Below are positions 49,709 through 61,216 of a stretch of DNA of 64,000 bases, one piece after another; positions within the stretch are counted from its first letter, which is position 1; each line of letters opens with the position of its first letter. The notes under the pieces were generated by a model that had not been told where the DNA came from, made no database searches, and was given only the letters and a program-made list of their open reading frames with translations. A program made the translations under genes and the position numbers. The DNA lies in NCBI GenBank assembly GCA_050084985.1, contig JBITNC010000001.1, positions 3,968,001 through 4,032,000 of the forward strand, read 5' to 3'. This DNA is from Nageia nagi (taxonomy: Eukaryota; Pinophyta).

Positions 49709-52700
49709 CTAGGCCAGATCTGATCCAATATTGGCGGAGTTCCACTCCTTGCTGGTGAGATCGTACGACTCAATGGTCTCCTTTAAGAACGCCACAGTCT
49801 TTTGCATGTCCCTGTAAATCATGCCGATGGTGCTACCATCCTGTCCAAAATAATCATCTATCTTCTTGGACGTAGCTTGAATTTGGTGTCTCCAGATGAC
49901 GATCCGCCTCTCATGGATGATGGGATGCCCTACCTTTAGTAAGCTGAGGTCATCGATGTCAAGATGCTCCTGTATTAGATTTCGAGCCTCTGCCAATACT
50001 ACCTCCTTTCTCACATTGTTTTCCTCCCCTTGGAACTTGAGTTGATAGACATATTCACTCATTTGTTCCTTGACCTCCTTTCTCAAGGGGATTCTGATTT
50101 TTAGGGCTGCATTGCACTTTTCAAGTGTGTGGTTCAACCAATCGTGATGATAAGTGAACTCATGGCAATAGACCAACTTCTCAGGATTGTCAGCATAAAT
50201 ATGCTGCAGATGGGAGACGTTGGGAAGATGACTATTCATTGTGCTAAGGTGTGCTGAAATTTGCGCCTTGAGATCTTTGATTTCAACACCTTCAACAAGG
50301 AGCTTGTAAATTCGAGAAGACAGTCTCTTGATAGCCTCCATCACTTCCTTCTTCAGCTGCTCCTTCATCTTTTCCCATCCGTCATGGAAGGAGGTATGCT
50401 ACTGCAGATCTAAGGATGTGGTATTGATCTTTTGGAACACATAGTCGTGAGTTCCCTTTTTAATCTCTTCACCTCCTTCTTAGCTTTGTAACCTTCCTGC
50501 TCCATGATTGCAGCATTCTGAGTGACTATGTGTTTACGGGTTGTCAATCCCAGCTTCACGGGCATCTTGAATGTCTCAATGATGCGGTCTTCTACTTTCT
50601 GAGGGTGTTTCTCCTTCAAATACCAATGGCTGATGAAGATTTCTTTTCGAGAAGTGGAGACAAAAGTGTCAACCCTTTGAATCTTCTCGCCATTCGAAAG
50701 CTCTTTTTCCTCATCTTCAGAGCATAGGTCCTGGTCTATATCTTCATCATGAGCCATGCTTATGCTTAGAGCTCTAAGGTAGGCATCTAGGTCAAGATTT
50801 GGATGTTCGGTTGTTGGCTGAGGAGGAAATGTTTGAACCAACAGCCGTCCTTTGTCAATCTTCTTGACCTGTTTCGATGGAGTGGTTTGAACGATGGTCA
50901 TCTCCTTACCTTGGTGCTCTTCTTGCCTTCTCTTCTTCTGCTCCTCTGTCTCTCCTTCATCTTTTTCATCTCCTCCATTACCGCCTATAGATATACCTTT
51001 GTTCCGTGGCTAGGGAGATCTCTCATGGCTCGTCCTCTTTGTGGAGGATTTATTCAAAGAGGAAGGGGACTTCTTCCTATGCTCGACAGGAGAGGGTTTG
51101 GAGGCAGTCACCTCTTTAGCACACTTCTCTACAATGATCTGGACATCATCATCATAAATTCCAACATCCACTATCTCATTGTCATGTAGGAGAGTCTCAA
51201 TCTCCGTCTCCTCGGGTGCAGAGGCACCTATAGCTACATCTTGCTTTTCAGGGACAGCGGTAGCATCATCATCATCATCTTCTTCCTCTTCTTCGCCATG
51301 GCTTTCTGATTCTTCTCCAAAATCTTCCACTATACTGCTAGGCTCTTTATCAGTCTCTTCATCGGAAGAAGAAACGGAATGTTCAGAACTGGAACAGGAA
51401 CTTGGTTGCAAAGGGGGAACTTTCTCCCTGCATCTAGGAGAATGAGTGAGTCTGGAAGGGACCGTTTCCGTGGGTCAATCACTAGCACAGGCCTCATGCA
51501 CTACATCATCCAGCACGTTCGAGGGGAGAGCATGATAGCTAGCATCCTTGAGATCAACCACTACTACGCTGCACTTGCTAGGGCCTGGAATATGTATCCT
51601 TGGAATCTCTTGCCTCTTTCCAATAGGAAGCAAGGACGTCTTGCCTGGTGTAGATGCATTGCGAGCAGGAGAAGGAGACGACCTGATCCTAAGTGAGACC
51701 TTCGTAGATCTAAGCTTTGTGGTTCGGGGTCTTTGAGGTGGCTCTTCTGCTTGAAGGGGAGCCCTTTTCTTGCTCAGAAGAGCATCAATCTTTGAAATCT
51801 CCTCCTCATCTTGCACGTTTCGGTACTTCTCCACATTCCCTAAAGACTTATGCGGAAATGCAATGTGTTTGTGGAATGCAGTGCTGTAGATATGTGCAAT
51901 TATGCCCCTAGGATCATAGTTTTTCGCAACTGCCTCCTTGGAAAAGGCATATTGCTGTAGTACCTTCCTTATGCTGGCTGCCTCAACCCACGTCTGACAC
52001 ACGTATCTAGCAAAAGAGATTAGCAAGTTGATGGTTACATTTTTCTGCTTCTAGACTTTCTCTTTCAGGAATAAGAGCTGCTTAGCAAACTCCATGAGGA
52101 TCAGCTTGTCGTTGGCGTATCTTGGCAAGAGTAGGGGTCGCTCCTCTGAGCCATAGACTCTGATGAAAGTATGATCAGCGTTTTGTAGGACGAAATCTGC
52201 ATGTACACTGATAGCTTGAGTGGTTGCATAAGAAATTCTCCTTACCATGGACTCCCCTTTGGTATCTTTGTAGATATCGTACTCCCAATGATTTTTCCAT
52301 TCACAGAAATGTTGGAACTTGTTCTGATACCACCATTGTGGATAGGCTCACCACATGGGGGTGTTATTTTGTCCCAGATATCTCTCGTCAGCCAGCTCTC
52401 TGGATCTGACTTTGCCATGCAATAACAGGTATACAAGATAAGAGTTCATATAGAATCTCTTCGAGTAACCAAAATATGCTAATTGATGGCATAGGGCATC
52501 ACTGATTAACCCAGCCCATCAGATAGCCCTTCCCAAGTTGATAACTGCAATGAAGCCCGTGAACTCCCTCCGGTACTTAGTGTCGTTCTCTTGACCAGCG
52601 ACCCTTGATAAGAGAGTGATTAGCTTGGCCACAATAGGCAGGAACTCCTCTCTACGCACGTTGATCGACCTCTAGCCTTGAAGATTCTGGTAATCTTCTA

Positions 52701-53224
52701 GCAACCAGGGCCGAATGTAGTCTCTGGGTTGGGTCATGGAATTCTTCAGAGTGTGCCAACGTGTAATCGTCACCATATTTCCTCCAGCCAAAGTCTACTT
52801 CAATTCCAGCAGGGGAGAAATCCATGATTACATTTCCCTCTGTATCCCGTAGGACTCTTTTGTCATATTCACATTTCCTAGCCACCTCACAACACAAGTC
52901 AGGAAAAGGTACTGCAAAAGGCATCATAGTGACGTTGAACAAGCCACGTGTGGATGAGCTCTTCTGATAAGTCCTCCTTGTTGATGGAGGTTGTAGAGGC
53001 TAATGTCTGGATGGTGTCTAAGTTTCCCCAATCTTTATCATTGACAAAGATGTATCTCCCCTTTAATTTGGCTTCAGGGAGCTTTGGTCTCTCTCTCTCT
53101 CCTGAAATTCAATCAAGCTTTCTTTCGAAAGTCAGGTCATCTGGCTCTTGATTACATGTCTTTCAAAGAGCTGGCCTTGAATCTTTTTGGCCCTTGATGG
53201 AGGTGGCCTGATATTGGAAGCCAT
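49709..53224 (-). pseudogene. Repeated ~1,170-codon ORF, copy 3 (full length, interrupted)
   Basis: This is the best preserved copy of the unknown family. The start is ATG 53224 (MASNIRPPPSRAKKIQGQLFERHV), matching copy 2. Then come FNVTMMPFAVPFPDLCCEVARK, GNVIMDFSPAGIEVDFGWRKYGDDYTLAH, NHWEYDIYKDTKGE, AISVHADFVLQNADHTFIRVYGSEERPLLLPRYANDKLILMEFAKQLLF, SFARYVCQTWVEAASI, a Ser/acidic tract (about 51400-51270), a basic tract, ALSISMAHDEDIDQDL, STSRKEIFISHWYLKEKHP, and helical coiled-coil segments (50520-49760). It ends at TAA or TGA near 49709. Stops and frameshifts break it into at least six pieces. The conserved block order across three copies shows that the ancestral protein was real. Confidence 0.75.
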
Positions 53225-53576
53225 GCAGAAATGTCTGAATACCCCAAGAAAACCCTAAAGACAAATTTGGGTGTTGTGAAAGATGCAAAAAGGTAGAGTT
53301 TGACGTGCAGATTTGGGTTGTAGGATGTCCAACACACTGAATGATAGTTGCTTCCCTCTTTTATATGAGATGCATGGAGGTTGAATGCATGGCAGGACAC
53401 ATGCTTGCTATTTGTCTTCTTCTCCTGTCAACTCCTGGCGTCTCACACTTGACCCTTTTAACCTTGCAATCCTAGGTGCATAGTTTTGGATGAGTGCTTG
53501 AGCATAACTTGAAAAGCATGCGACTGAGCCTAGGGTCACTGAGTCAAATTTCGGAGCATAATTCTTCACCTCAATT

Positions 53577-53633
53577 CTAGGCGCATGAATATGGATGAGT
53601 GCTAAAGCATGTGTCTAAAAGCATGCGCCTAGG
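53577..53633. repeat. Perfect 11-bp dyad, loop about 35 bp
   Basis: CTAGGCGCATG at 53577-53587 and its exact reverse complement CATGCGCCTAG at 53622-53632, with GTGCTAAAGCAT as a smaller dyad in the loop. Confidence 0.85.
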
Positions 53634-54212
53634 CTTGGGACTTCACTGAAATGTTTTAGCCAAAAAAAGCTAACTGGATGCACAACATCCCCTAAAACAA
53701 TTTATTTCTCCCTAGCGCACTGTTTTAGATGAGTGCAAAAGCATGCATTAGAAATGGTGCGGCTAGGAGGAAGAGATGGTAAATCTGAAATGAAGTGATC
53801 TAAATGACTAAGAGGTGGGGTAATATTTATAACATTTTGAATTGCCACGTGTCACCTTCGGGTTGGTCAAACTAGGGGTCAAATGACGGAGCTAAAACAA
53901 GGGTGCATGGTTTTAAAGGGGTGCAAAAGCATATGATGAAAATCATGCGACTAGGCTCTTAAAACACTTAGCCAAATTCCAAGTCGACACTAAAGCCCAA
54001 TTCTTGGTCGCATCGTTTTAGAAGGGTGCTAAAGCATGCACCTTAATCCTTGCACCTGGGGTCTAGCACGCTTTCCAAGACCAAAAATTCCAAAATGACT
54101 TGAAAAATGCAAGTTTGACATAGGTCGTACGTTTTGGAGGGGGTGCTTTTCTCCCTTGGTCCTACCCAATGCTCCAAACAATTTTGCAAATTGAAAGATT
54201 GAGGTTGACTTT

Positions 54213-54221
54213 CTTTTTATA
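54213..54221 (-). promoter_or_regulatory. TATA box in the copy 3 LTR
   Basis: TATAAAAAG on the minus strand in the conserved promoter block shared with 34800-34980 and 60280-60430. Further TATA-like sites lie at about 53828 (GTTATAAATATT) and 53364 (CATATAAAAGAG), both minus. Confidence 0.5.
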
Positions 54222-54338
54222 GCCTTTCGGGTAGGATAGTTGTCGCCATATAATAGGTGCAAGAAGGGGTCAAATGCATGAGAGTCCACTTGTCAAGAAC
54301 CTAGCCCGACACTTAACCAATTTTCTCCTCATGAATCT

Positions 54339-54882
54339 GGTTGCATGGATTGAATAGGTTGCAAAAGCACTTGCTTGAAAACATGCGACAGGCTTTGAAG
54401 GCCTCAAAAATTGCTAAGTCCTTTCCCTCCTGGTCGCATCGATTTGGAAGGGTGAAAAAGCACTTGTTTGAAAGCATGCAATAGGCTTTTAAGGCATCCA
54501 AAATGACTAAGTATGAGAGACTTTCTTCTTGGTCACACGGTTTTGGATGGGTGCAAAAGCACTCGTTTGAAAACATGCGACAAGCTTTCCCAAAATATCC
54601 TAAGTATGAGGGACTTGAACCTGGTCGCACCATTTTGGGTGGGTGCAAAAGCACTCACCTAAAAACATGCGACAGGCTGAAAGCATGATTTTGCCTTGCA
54701 TTTTGACCAAAATGACTTCAGACATGAAATACAATGAAGGGGAGACAAATTTCGACAACTTGAAGGAACTCAAAAGTGCAATTCTAAAACTGAGAATGCA
54801 AGTGATGAGTATGAAAATGCAGCATGAGGCTGGTTGCACTATTTTGGGTGGGTGCAAAAACACTCAAAAACATGCGACTAAG
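54339..54882 (-). repeat. Five ~95-bp tandem units, each a nested dyad
   Basis: Units lie at 54339-54393, 54432-54487, 54531-54585, 54623-54677 and 54832-54882, each followed by a ~40-bp spacer ending near CTAAGT. A typical unit has outer arms GTCGCA...TGCGAC and inner arms GTGC-AAAA-GCAC, with GTTTT...AAAAC between them. Confidence 0.8.
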
Positions 54883-55059
54883 GCAAAAATGCACAATTCT
54901 GACTTGACTTGACCATGAAAATGTAGTTTTAACCCGTTTCCTGAAGCTAAACCAAAACGTATGCATTCCCTTTGACAACTATTACTTCCATGTATTTTTC
55001 TTTTATTTCGAGGTTCTTCAAAACGTAGAAATTTTGGGGGGTGTTGTGCAGGCACAACA

Positions 55060-55732
55060 AAGGTGTTGATGGGTTTGTAGAATGAGACTGAAGTTCCACT
55101 TCCTCATCAGATTGAAAATCCTCTTCATGGCTGCTCATTGTTTTAAAACTGAAAATACAAATTTTCAATCTATATTCTATTATCAAATAGTCTCTTAGAC
55201 ACTTGGTAGAACAAGAAAAAAAAATCACTAACAGCCATCTACTTCAATGCTGTTCATTGTTTCCAAGTTTCCAATAGTAGACATTAAAAAAACATAGAAT
55301 GGAAGATAAAATAAAAACTAAGATACACAAACCACAAAAAACTTTGAATCGAAGATAAAATAGAAGAAAAACTTACCTCAAATCTGCTCTTCATTACTTG
55401 ATTTCCTTCTTTCCTCTTTCGAGTTGTTCTTCTCTTTCTTTGATGGGTATTGCCAAACTTGCAAATGGCAAAATGATTTGCAATTGAGTTTAAAGTCATG
55501 TTTTTAGGGTTAAGGGGGTTGGAGACCCTTGTGGGACCACCCCCCTTAGTCACATTAAAAAAATAAAAAAAAGTGAGCTTTTTTATTTAAAAATGGTGTT
55601 CAACCGGCTGCTGGATGGGGGGATGGGAATCTATCCCCTAGTCGTCCCTCTACCGTGCCCCTTACCTACATGTTACGGGGAAACGTCCCCTTCCCTCCAA
55701 ACCCTATCCTGGGGATGTCCCCGGGACACCCT
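55060..55732 (-). other. Unassigned sequence with GC-rich palindromic block and possible exons
   Basis: Minus-strand frames at 55553-55284 (MTKGGGPTRVSNPLNPKN then a basic stretch RKRRTTRKRKEGNQ) and near 55137 (MSSHEEDFQSDEEVELQ) are separated by an intron-like stretch. The block 55610-55732 is GC-rich, with GGGGACGTTTCCCC and GGGGATGTCCCC palindromes. A similar GC-rich block resumes at 59542-59625 on the other side of E2. A DNA transposon of hAT type is one guess; I have no firm evidence. Confidence 0.3.
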
Positions 55733-56059
55733 TGTTGTGTCCGTACAACACACCCCAAATACAAGATTTTGGGGACCCTATTTTTGCAAAGACAATGAGG
55801 AGCATTGCTTTGAGATTGGCTTTGGGCGATAGATAGTTCATTTTGAAGAGTGCAAACATGATATCAGGGAGCGATTCAAATAGATCTTGCAATGAAGGCC
55901 TTGAAGAGTATGAGAGTATCCAATCACCAATTTTGCAGCTAAGGAGTCAAGATCTGAGAGAGAATATCACGGATTTTGGTCTAGAGTGCAATCAGTGGAG
56001 ATGGGGTCGTTTCTTCAGAGTTTTAAGTTTGCAAGTGCCAAGTGTGACGAAATTGAGCG

Positions 56060-56580
56060 TTTTTCTCAAGTACAAAGATCGGGAGTAGTGGATGCAGCTA
56101 AGATAACAAAAATAAGTGTTTTTGTCAAGTATGAGCCTGGAAAGCTCAAAAATGGTCATTATCATGAAAAGGCGCGTTTTGGTCGATTTTGAGCCTGGAA
56201 GTGGTCAGCATGGTAAAGATGTGCGTTTTTGCACTGTTTGAGCTCAGAAAGCTCGAAAATGGTCAAAAATGCAAAGTTGAGTTGAAAATGGTTGGAAATG
56301 CTTGAAAGTGTTGGAAATGATCGTTTTTTTCACACTTAAGGCCTGGAAATGCCGGAAATCGGTAGAAATGGATACTTTAAGCCCAAAAGTGCCGAAAATG
56401 ATGGAAAATGACAAGTTTGAGCTCGAAAAGGTGAAAATGGTTGTTTTTGCATCGTTTGACTCTAAAATCATTGAAAATGCAAAATTTGAATCCGGAGATG
56501 CCGAAAGTGGCGTTTTGGTTGAGTTTGAGCTCGGAAATGCGGAAAATGGTTGGAAATGCACAGATTGAGTCCGGGATGGC
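56060..56580 (+). repeat. Degenerate ~75-bp array in E2
   Basis: Units contain GAGCTCGGAAATGC or GAGCTCAGAAAGCTCG-like text followed by AAAATGGT; homologous in style and position to 32500-33250 in E1 (opposite strand). Confidence 0.65.
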
Positions 56581-56799
56581 CCAGAAATGCGAGTTTGAGT
56601 ATCCCTAGCCCTAGGCATGTTTTCCCAAGGTATTGAAGACCCAAACAAGGGGAAAATGGTGCATGTTTCTCATGGTTAAATGCAAATGGTGTCGGATTTC
56701 AAGTCCAAGAGCTTCATTGGAGAGATAAAATGAATTCTATCACAATGAAGACTTGAAATTTTCGATGTTGACCAAGTCTAAGGCACTCAAATCCTAGTA

Positions 56800-58080
56800 G
56801 GAGTTTTTCAAGCCTATGGAAAAACCATAGAGATGATTTTTGGCGCCTAGATTGACAAGATGAAGTGTTTTTTTGGCTCAAAAAACATGTTTAGATGCTT
56901 GGGAACAAGGAAGAGACCACTCTAAGCACAGTTGATACTCAAAATTTTCGATTTTGAGCACTTTTGGGCATCCTAAAGGCTAGGCACAAGTTTGGGGAGC
57001 TATAGAAATCCAATAAAGTGAAAAATGGCACCTAAAATGAAACAAAAATCAAGTTTGAGGTGTCCATTAAGTGAAATTTGGCATTTTGAACACATTTAGG
57101 TCTTGGAAAAATCAATTTTGAGGCCCAAAATGCTAGGTGCAGGTTTGCAAGGCTATGGAAATCCAATAGGATGAATTTTGGCAAAACTAAAGTTTGAAGG
57201 TTTGAGAGCAAGGAAGAAGGCATTCCAAGGCACTTTATGTCTACAAAATTTCATTTTTGAACAAGGGAAATGCCCCAAAAGGTTAGGCGCATGTTTTCAT
57301 GCCAATGGAATTCCAATCAAGTGAATTTTGGTGCCTAAGTCAAGGATGGAGATGGATTTTTGATCAAAAACCAAATTTGAAGGCATAAATGGATGAAAGA
57401 CCCCATTTCAAGCACATTTAAACTTGCAAATTTTCATTTTTGAGCAAGTTTGGGAGTACAAATATCTAGGCACAGGTTTGGGGGTGATTGAAGATCCATA
57501 GAACTGAATTTTGGTGCCTAGGTTGGAAAAATTTGACAAATTTCACTCAAAAATCAAGTTGGACCCCTTCATTGCATAGAAAAAGGCAATTATAGCACAT
57601 TTAACACTTGAAAATTTTGATTTTGTGCCATGGACACCCCTCGAGAAGGTAGGCGCAGCTGTTCATGTCATTAGGAATCCATAGACCTGAAAATTGGCGC
57701 CTAACATGAAAGAATGTGAAGATTTTGCCCAAAAATCAAGTTTTTTGACATATTTGCAAGGAAAATGCCATTTTGAGCTCATTTAATACTTCAAATTTTC
57801 AATTTTGAGCAACTTAAAGGCACCAAAAAGCTAGGCGCAGTTTTCCAAGTGTATGGAATTCCAATGAGATGAAAACTAGCGCTTAACTTGTAGAGGAACA
57901 TCAAATTTTGCTGAAAACTCGAAAATTTTGCCTTCATTGCATGTAAAATGACATTCTAAGCACCTTTAAACTTTGGAATTTTTGAATTTGAGCAAGTTAA
58001 AGGTCTCAAAAATCTAGGAGGCATTTCTCATTCCTATGGAAATTTCACCTTTTAATCTTTCGAAATCCATAGACATGAAA
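56800..58080 (+). repeat. ~150-185 bp tandem array with dyads in E2
   Basis: Left arms TAGGCGCAG or TAGGCACAG start near 56981, 57132, 57283, 57468, 57650 and 57832. Right arms such as GGCGCCTA (57696) and GGTGCCTAGG (57513) lie 45-50 bp later. Where the left arm is GGCAC the right is GTGCC; where it is GGCGC the right is GCGCC. Confidence 0.75.
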
Positions 58081-58596
58081 ATGAAAAAAATTGCCAAAAA
58101 CTTCAAATCTTTCCCAAAACCTCCTAAAAGCCCCAAAACCTCTCAAAACTTGCCAAATGCCTTGTAATCCTATCCTCCATCCATCCATAAGCTCAAATCC
58201 ACTTTTTGAAAAATTTCCAAGTTTCGGAACCCCCCATCTTATTCGAAAAATAGACCACAAAATCCACTTTTCAAAAAATTCTCTCAGAATTTTTGAAAAT
58301 TTGCCACAATGATCACATCACAGGCAAATCCAAATTCAAAGGAGCTCAAAAGACTGTCAGAAGGATCCAGAACAATGATTTGAAGCTCCAATTTTTTGCC
58401 AAATTGATGCAAAATGCCTCGAAATACGTGCTAGAGGGTATCAATTTTTGTAAATATTTTATTTTTTAGCATATTTTAGGGGGATGAGACTGTTCTCTCA
58501 CTAAAAGGATATTGTAATCTCAATTTAGCATTCAAATTGGCATTTTAGAGCTTTTTTAGGAATTAGGGCAACACTCAAATTTTGACCTAAAAAGTC

Positions 58597-58604
58597 TATA
58601 AATA
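58597..58604 (+). promoter_or_regulatory. TATA box of E2
   Basis: TATAAATA inside GTCTATAAATAGAC, which is itself a palindrome; equivalent to the E1 box. Confidence 0.55.
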
Positions 58605-59628
58605 GACCATATGGGGTCACATTTTGAGGTAGAATGTTGTAGTTCAAGAAATTTCCAATTTTTTCAAAATTGAAAATTTTTGCAATTTAGGAGTAAATTG
58701 ATGTACTTGTGCAAAACTCTTTTGCAAACATAATACAAATGGCTACAAGTCGATTCAAAGTGTATTATCATCTATGGGAGTGGTGGATTGATCTTTTTAG
58801 AGCAATTTTTGTAATTTGAACATTTTTGTGCCTTCTCTTTGAAAACTCTCAGTTTTAGAAGAATTTGTTGCAACTTTTTAAAAATGTTTGAATTGTCTTA
58901 AATTGTTGCTAATTCATCACTTGCTTGTTAAATGCTTAGTATTCTGAATTGACTTTCTCTTAAGACATTTTCCTAGATCTTTTGTTCAAAACTATCCACC
59001 TTCACTCACGTTTAGTCCACTTGGTTGCATTGGTCCTGTTCACAGAGTACTGATAATCAGTTTTGCTTCTCGCTCATCCTTGGAATGATTGGACAATAGT
59101 CATTTATTTCAAGGACTTGATTGAATTGAACAAGATTTCTTAACTGATCAGAGAGGAAGAACATTTAGACAATGCTACATTGTGATTATCTCGTTGAAGT
59201 CTAGCCAATATTCGACCTCATTCTCATTTTTTCTTTTCTTTATTTTACACTTTCTTTAAAACTTATGGCAAATTTCAAACTATTGTAAGATAACACACCT
59301 CAATCCCTACAAAAAACGTGAGTTAACAGTTATTACCTCTACTATATCACTTAGCTGATTCCCAAACAAGACCTACCAATTTAAAGCTCGTATTAACGAC
59401 AGAGCTTTCCGATAGAAACCTTGGCGTATCAGTCTTTACAAGTGGAGTTCAGTAACGCATTCTCACCTACATGTTGGGTCGCTTTCCCGTCCTGATCTTA
59501 TAGGTGATTGTCGAGTAAGAGGAAAGGTTTCCTTCCCAACAACCCCCAAAAGGGAGACGACAGAGAAGCATCCCCCGAGGTGTCCCCACGTCTCGGGGAC
59601 ACGGGGGACGAGGAATCGCAAAAAAATT

Positions 59629-60982
59629 TGTAGGTGATGCGTACCCTAATAAGCTTGCTATTTATAGTTTCCAAACTTGCTAGGTGTCACCTTTCAACTG
59701 GCCAAAAATGAGGTCAAATGGTTGTGGTGGGATGGAGGGCGCACGTTTTAAAGTGAGTGGTTTTCCATGTTTTGAAATGCATGCGTCCACCAACTTGGTG
59801 TAACAAAATCACTTAGCCAATTTTTCTCAAAAATTTATCCTTTAAAGCTTGGAAGCGCCTTTTCAAGTGGGTGCTTTTGCATGTCCCAAAATCCTTGGCC
59901 CTAGGGTTAGGCGCCTCTAAAAAAAACTTAGCTTGAAATTCTTCAAAATATTTGGGCGCATCAATTTAGAAGAGTCCTTTTGCATGTCCCAGAAAACATG
60001 CCCTTGGGCAAAGGAGATTTTACACTTAGACAAAAAAAATGATTGTTCCAGGTTAGGATGTCTTGGGGCTGGTGCATCAAAATGAATGAATCCTTTTCCG
60101 ATTTTCCAGAATCATGTGCATAACACCATGGCATTCTTACCAATGCAATGAATTAACTTTCAACAAAAATGGTTTCCAAAAATAGTTTTTAGGATGGGTG
60201 CACCAATTTGGAGGAGTGCCTCACCTCTACATAAGCAAAATCTGAACACAAAATGAAATGATTTGACCAAATGCCTTGAAAATAAAGTTGACCTCCCTTT
60301 TATAGCTTGCGCCCCCATATGGACAGGTGTCACATGCCGATCGGTGTAAATGAAGGTCCAATGCATGTCAACACACTTGTCTGGCCCATAGTAGACGTCC
60401 CAAAATTTTAACACTTAGTTAATTTTTATGCACATGAGGGTTGTGCGCATCGTTTTTGGTGACATGCACTCAAGCCATTTTTCCTAAAATTCTAAAAAAA
60501 AAGTGCTTAGTGTTGGAAGTACCTCATTCATTTGGGCGTACCTTTTTTGGTACGTGCTTTTTCACTTCATGAAATACATGTGCCAAGTACAAAATATGCA
60601 AAATTTCACAAAAATAACCAGAAGGACCCCCAAAAATGCTATGCAATGAAGGGAAATACCTTTTTATATATAAAGGGTGCAATTTTGGCATGAAGAATGC
60701 AATTTTGGACACAAAAATGCAGGAATTTACTAGATATGTGCAAAATGAGGTTGGGCGTGCCATTTTTGGTACACGCAAAAGCATGTCCCCAAAAACATGT
60801 GCCTCAAAAAAAAATGATGGTTTTCGATTTGTTTCAACTTGAATATGTAAATTTTGTCACGTTTATCCTTGTTTGGCTTTGAAACTCATGTATTTGACTT
60901 AGAAAAGTTTTCATGCCTTGTCTTTCAGTATGATGTCCTCAAAAATACAAAAAGTTTTGGAGGGTGTTGTGTAGGCACAACA
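59629..60982 (-). repeat. LTR of the same group (minus strand), probably partial
   Basis: On the minus strand it starts TGTTGTGCCTACACAACACCC at 60982 and may end CATCACCTACA at 59629. It resembles 53322-55059 in order: terminal hairpin, dyad units (for example GGCGTGCCATTTTTGGTACACGC at 60754, GGGCGCAT...ATGCCC near 59953), and TATA boxes at 60660 (TATATAAAAAGG) and 60295-60304. No matching TSD was found. Confidence 0.6.
60295..60304 (-). promoter_or_regulatory. TATA box in the 59629-60982 LTR
   Basis: TATAAAAGGG on the minus strand, within the block shared with 34800-34980 and 54180-54330. Confidence 0.5.
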
Positions 60983-61216
60983 CCTTCTCTCGTTGGGTTG
61001 TCATCCAACAAGAGGCCCAAGAGATGGCATTGCCACTTCGAAGATAGAAGATGTAGAATATGCTCAATGATGATTTCCCCAATCCTACGCCAAACATATA
61101 TATAAGAATCCTCCAAGGTGGGGTGCCTACACACCCACCTAGGTGATGTCATACTTGGGCATCCCACATCATGCCTCAGGATCACTCTAATCTATGCACT
61201 TTGCTTTTAATCATGT

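Larger units (their letters stand above)
53322..55059 (-). repeat. LTR-like region upstream of copy 3, with dyad arrays
   Basis: On the minus strand it starts TGTTGTGCCTGCACAACACCCCCC at 55059 and may end CATCCTACA at 53322. The start matches E1, E2 and 60982. It contains five tandem dyad units (54882-54339), a perfect dyad (53633-53577) and three TATA-like boxes. Its left end and TSD are not certain. The open frames here (54029-54289, 54313-54654, 54600-54863) are by-products of the repeats. Confidence 0.6.
55733..59541 (+). mobile_element. Giant LTR-like element E2
   Basis: It starts TGTTGTGTCCGTACAACACACCCC and ends CTTCCCAACA, the same termini as E1 but on the plus strand. The flanking pentamers ACCCT (55728-55732) and ACCCC (59542-59546) match at four of five bases. 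Contents in order: a ~75-bp array (56060-56580), a ~150-185 bp dyad array (56800-58080), a TATA box at 58597, then about 0.9 kb of U5-like sequence. No ORF over 90 codons, second LTR or primer site is seen, so it fits a 3.8-kb solo LTR. Confidence 0.7.

Noticed and set aside
52325-52345. GGTGGTATCAGAACAAG on the minus strand, like a Met primer site
   Set aside because: It is coding sequence of copy 3 (WWYQNKF) conserved as protein, with no LTR end beside it.
54339-54882. CRISPR-like array
   Set aside because: Plant nuclear context; spacers are similar to each other and units are LTR sub-repeats, with no cas genes.
55284-55553. hAT transposase first exon
   Set aside because: A basic frame near a GC-rich palindromic block is suggestive, but no BED finger or hATC motif is visible.
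59629-60982. Calling this LTR a solo LTR with TSD
   Set aside because: Flanking pentamers AAATT and CCTTC do not match, so the ends or history are uncertain.
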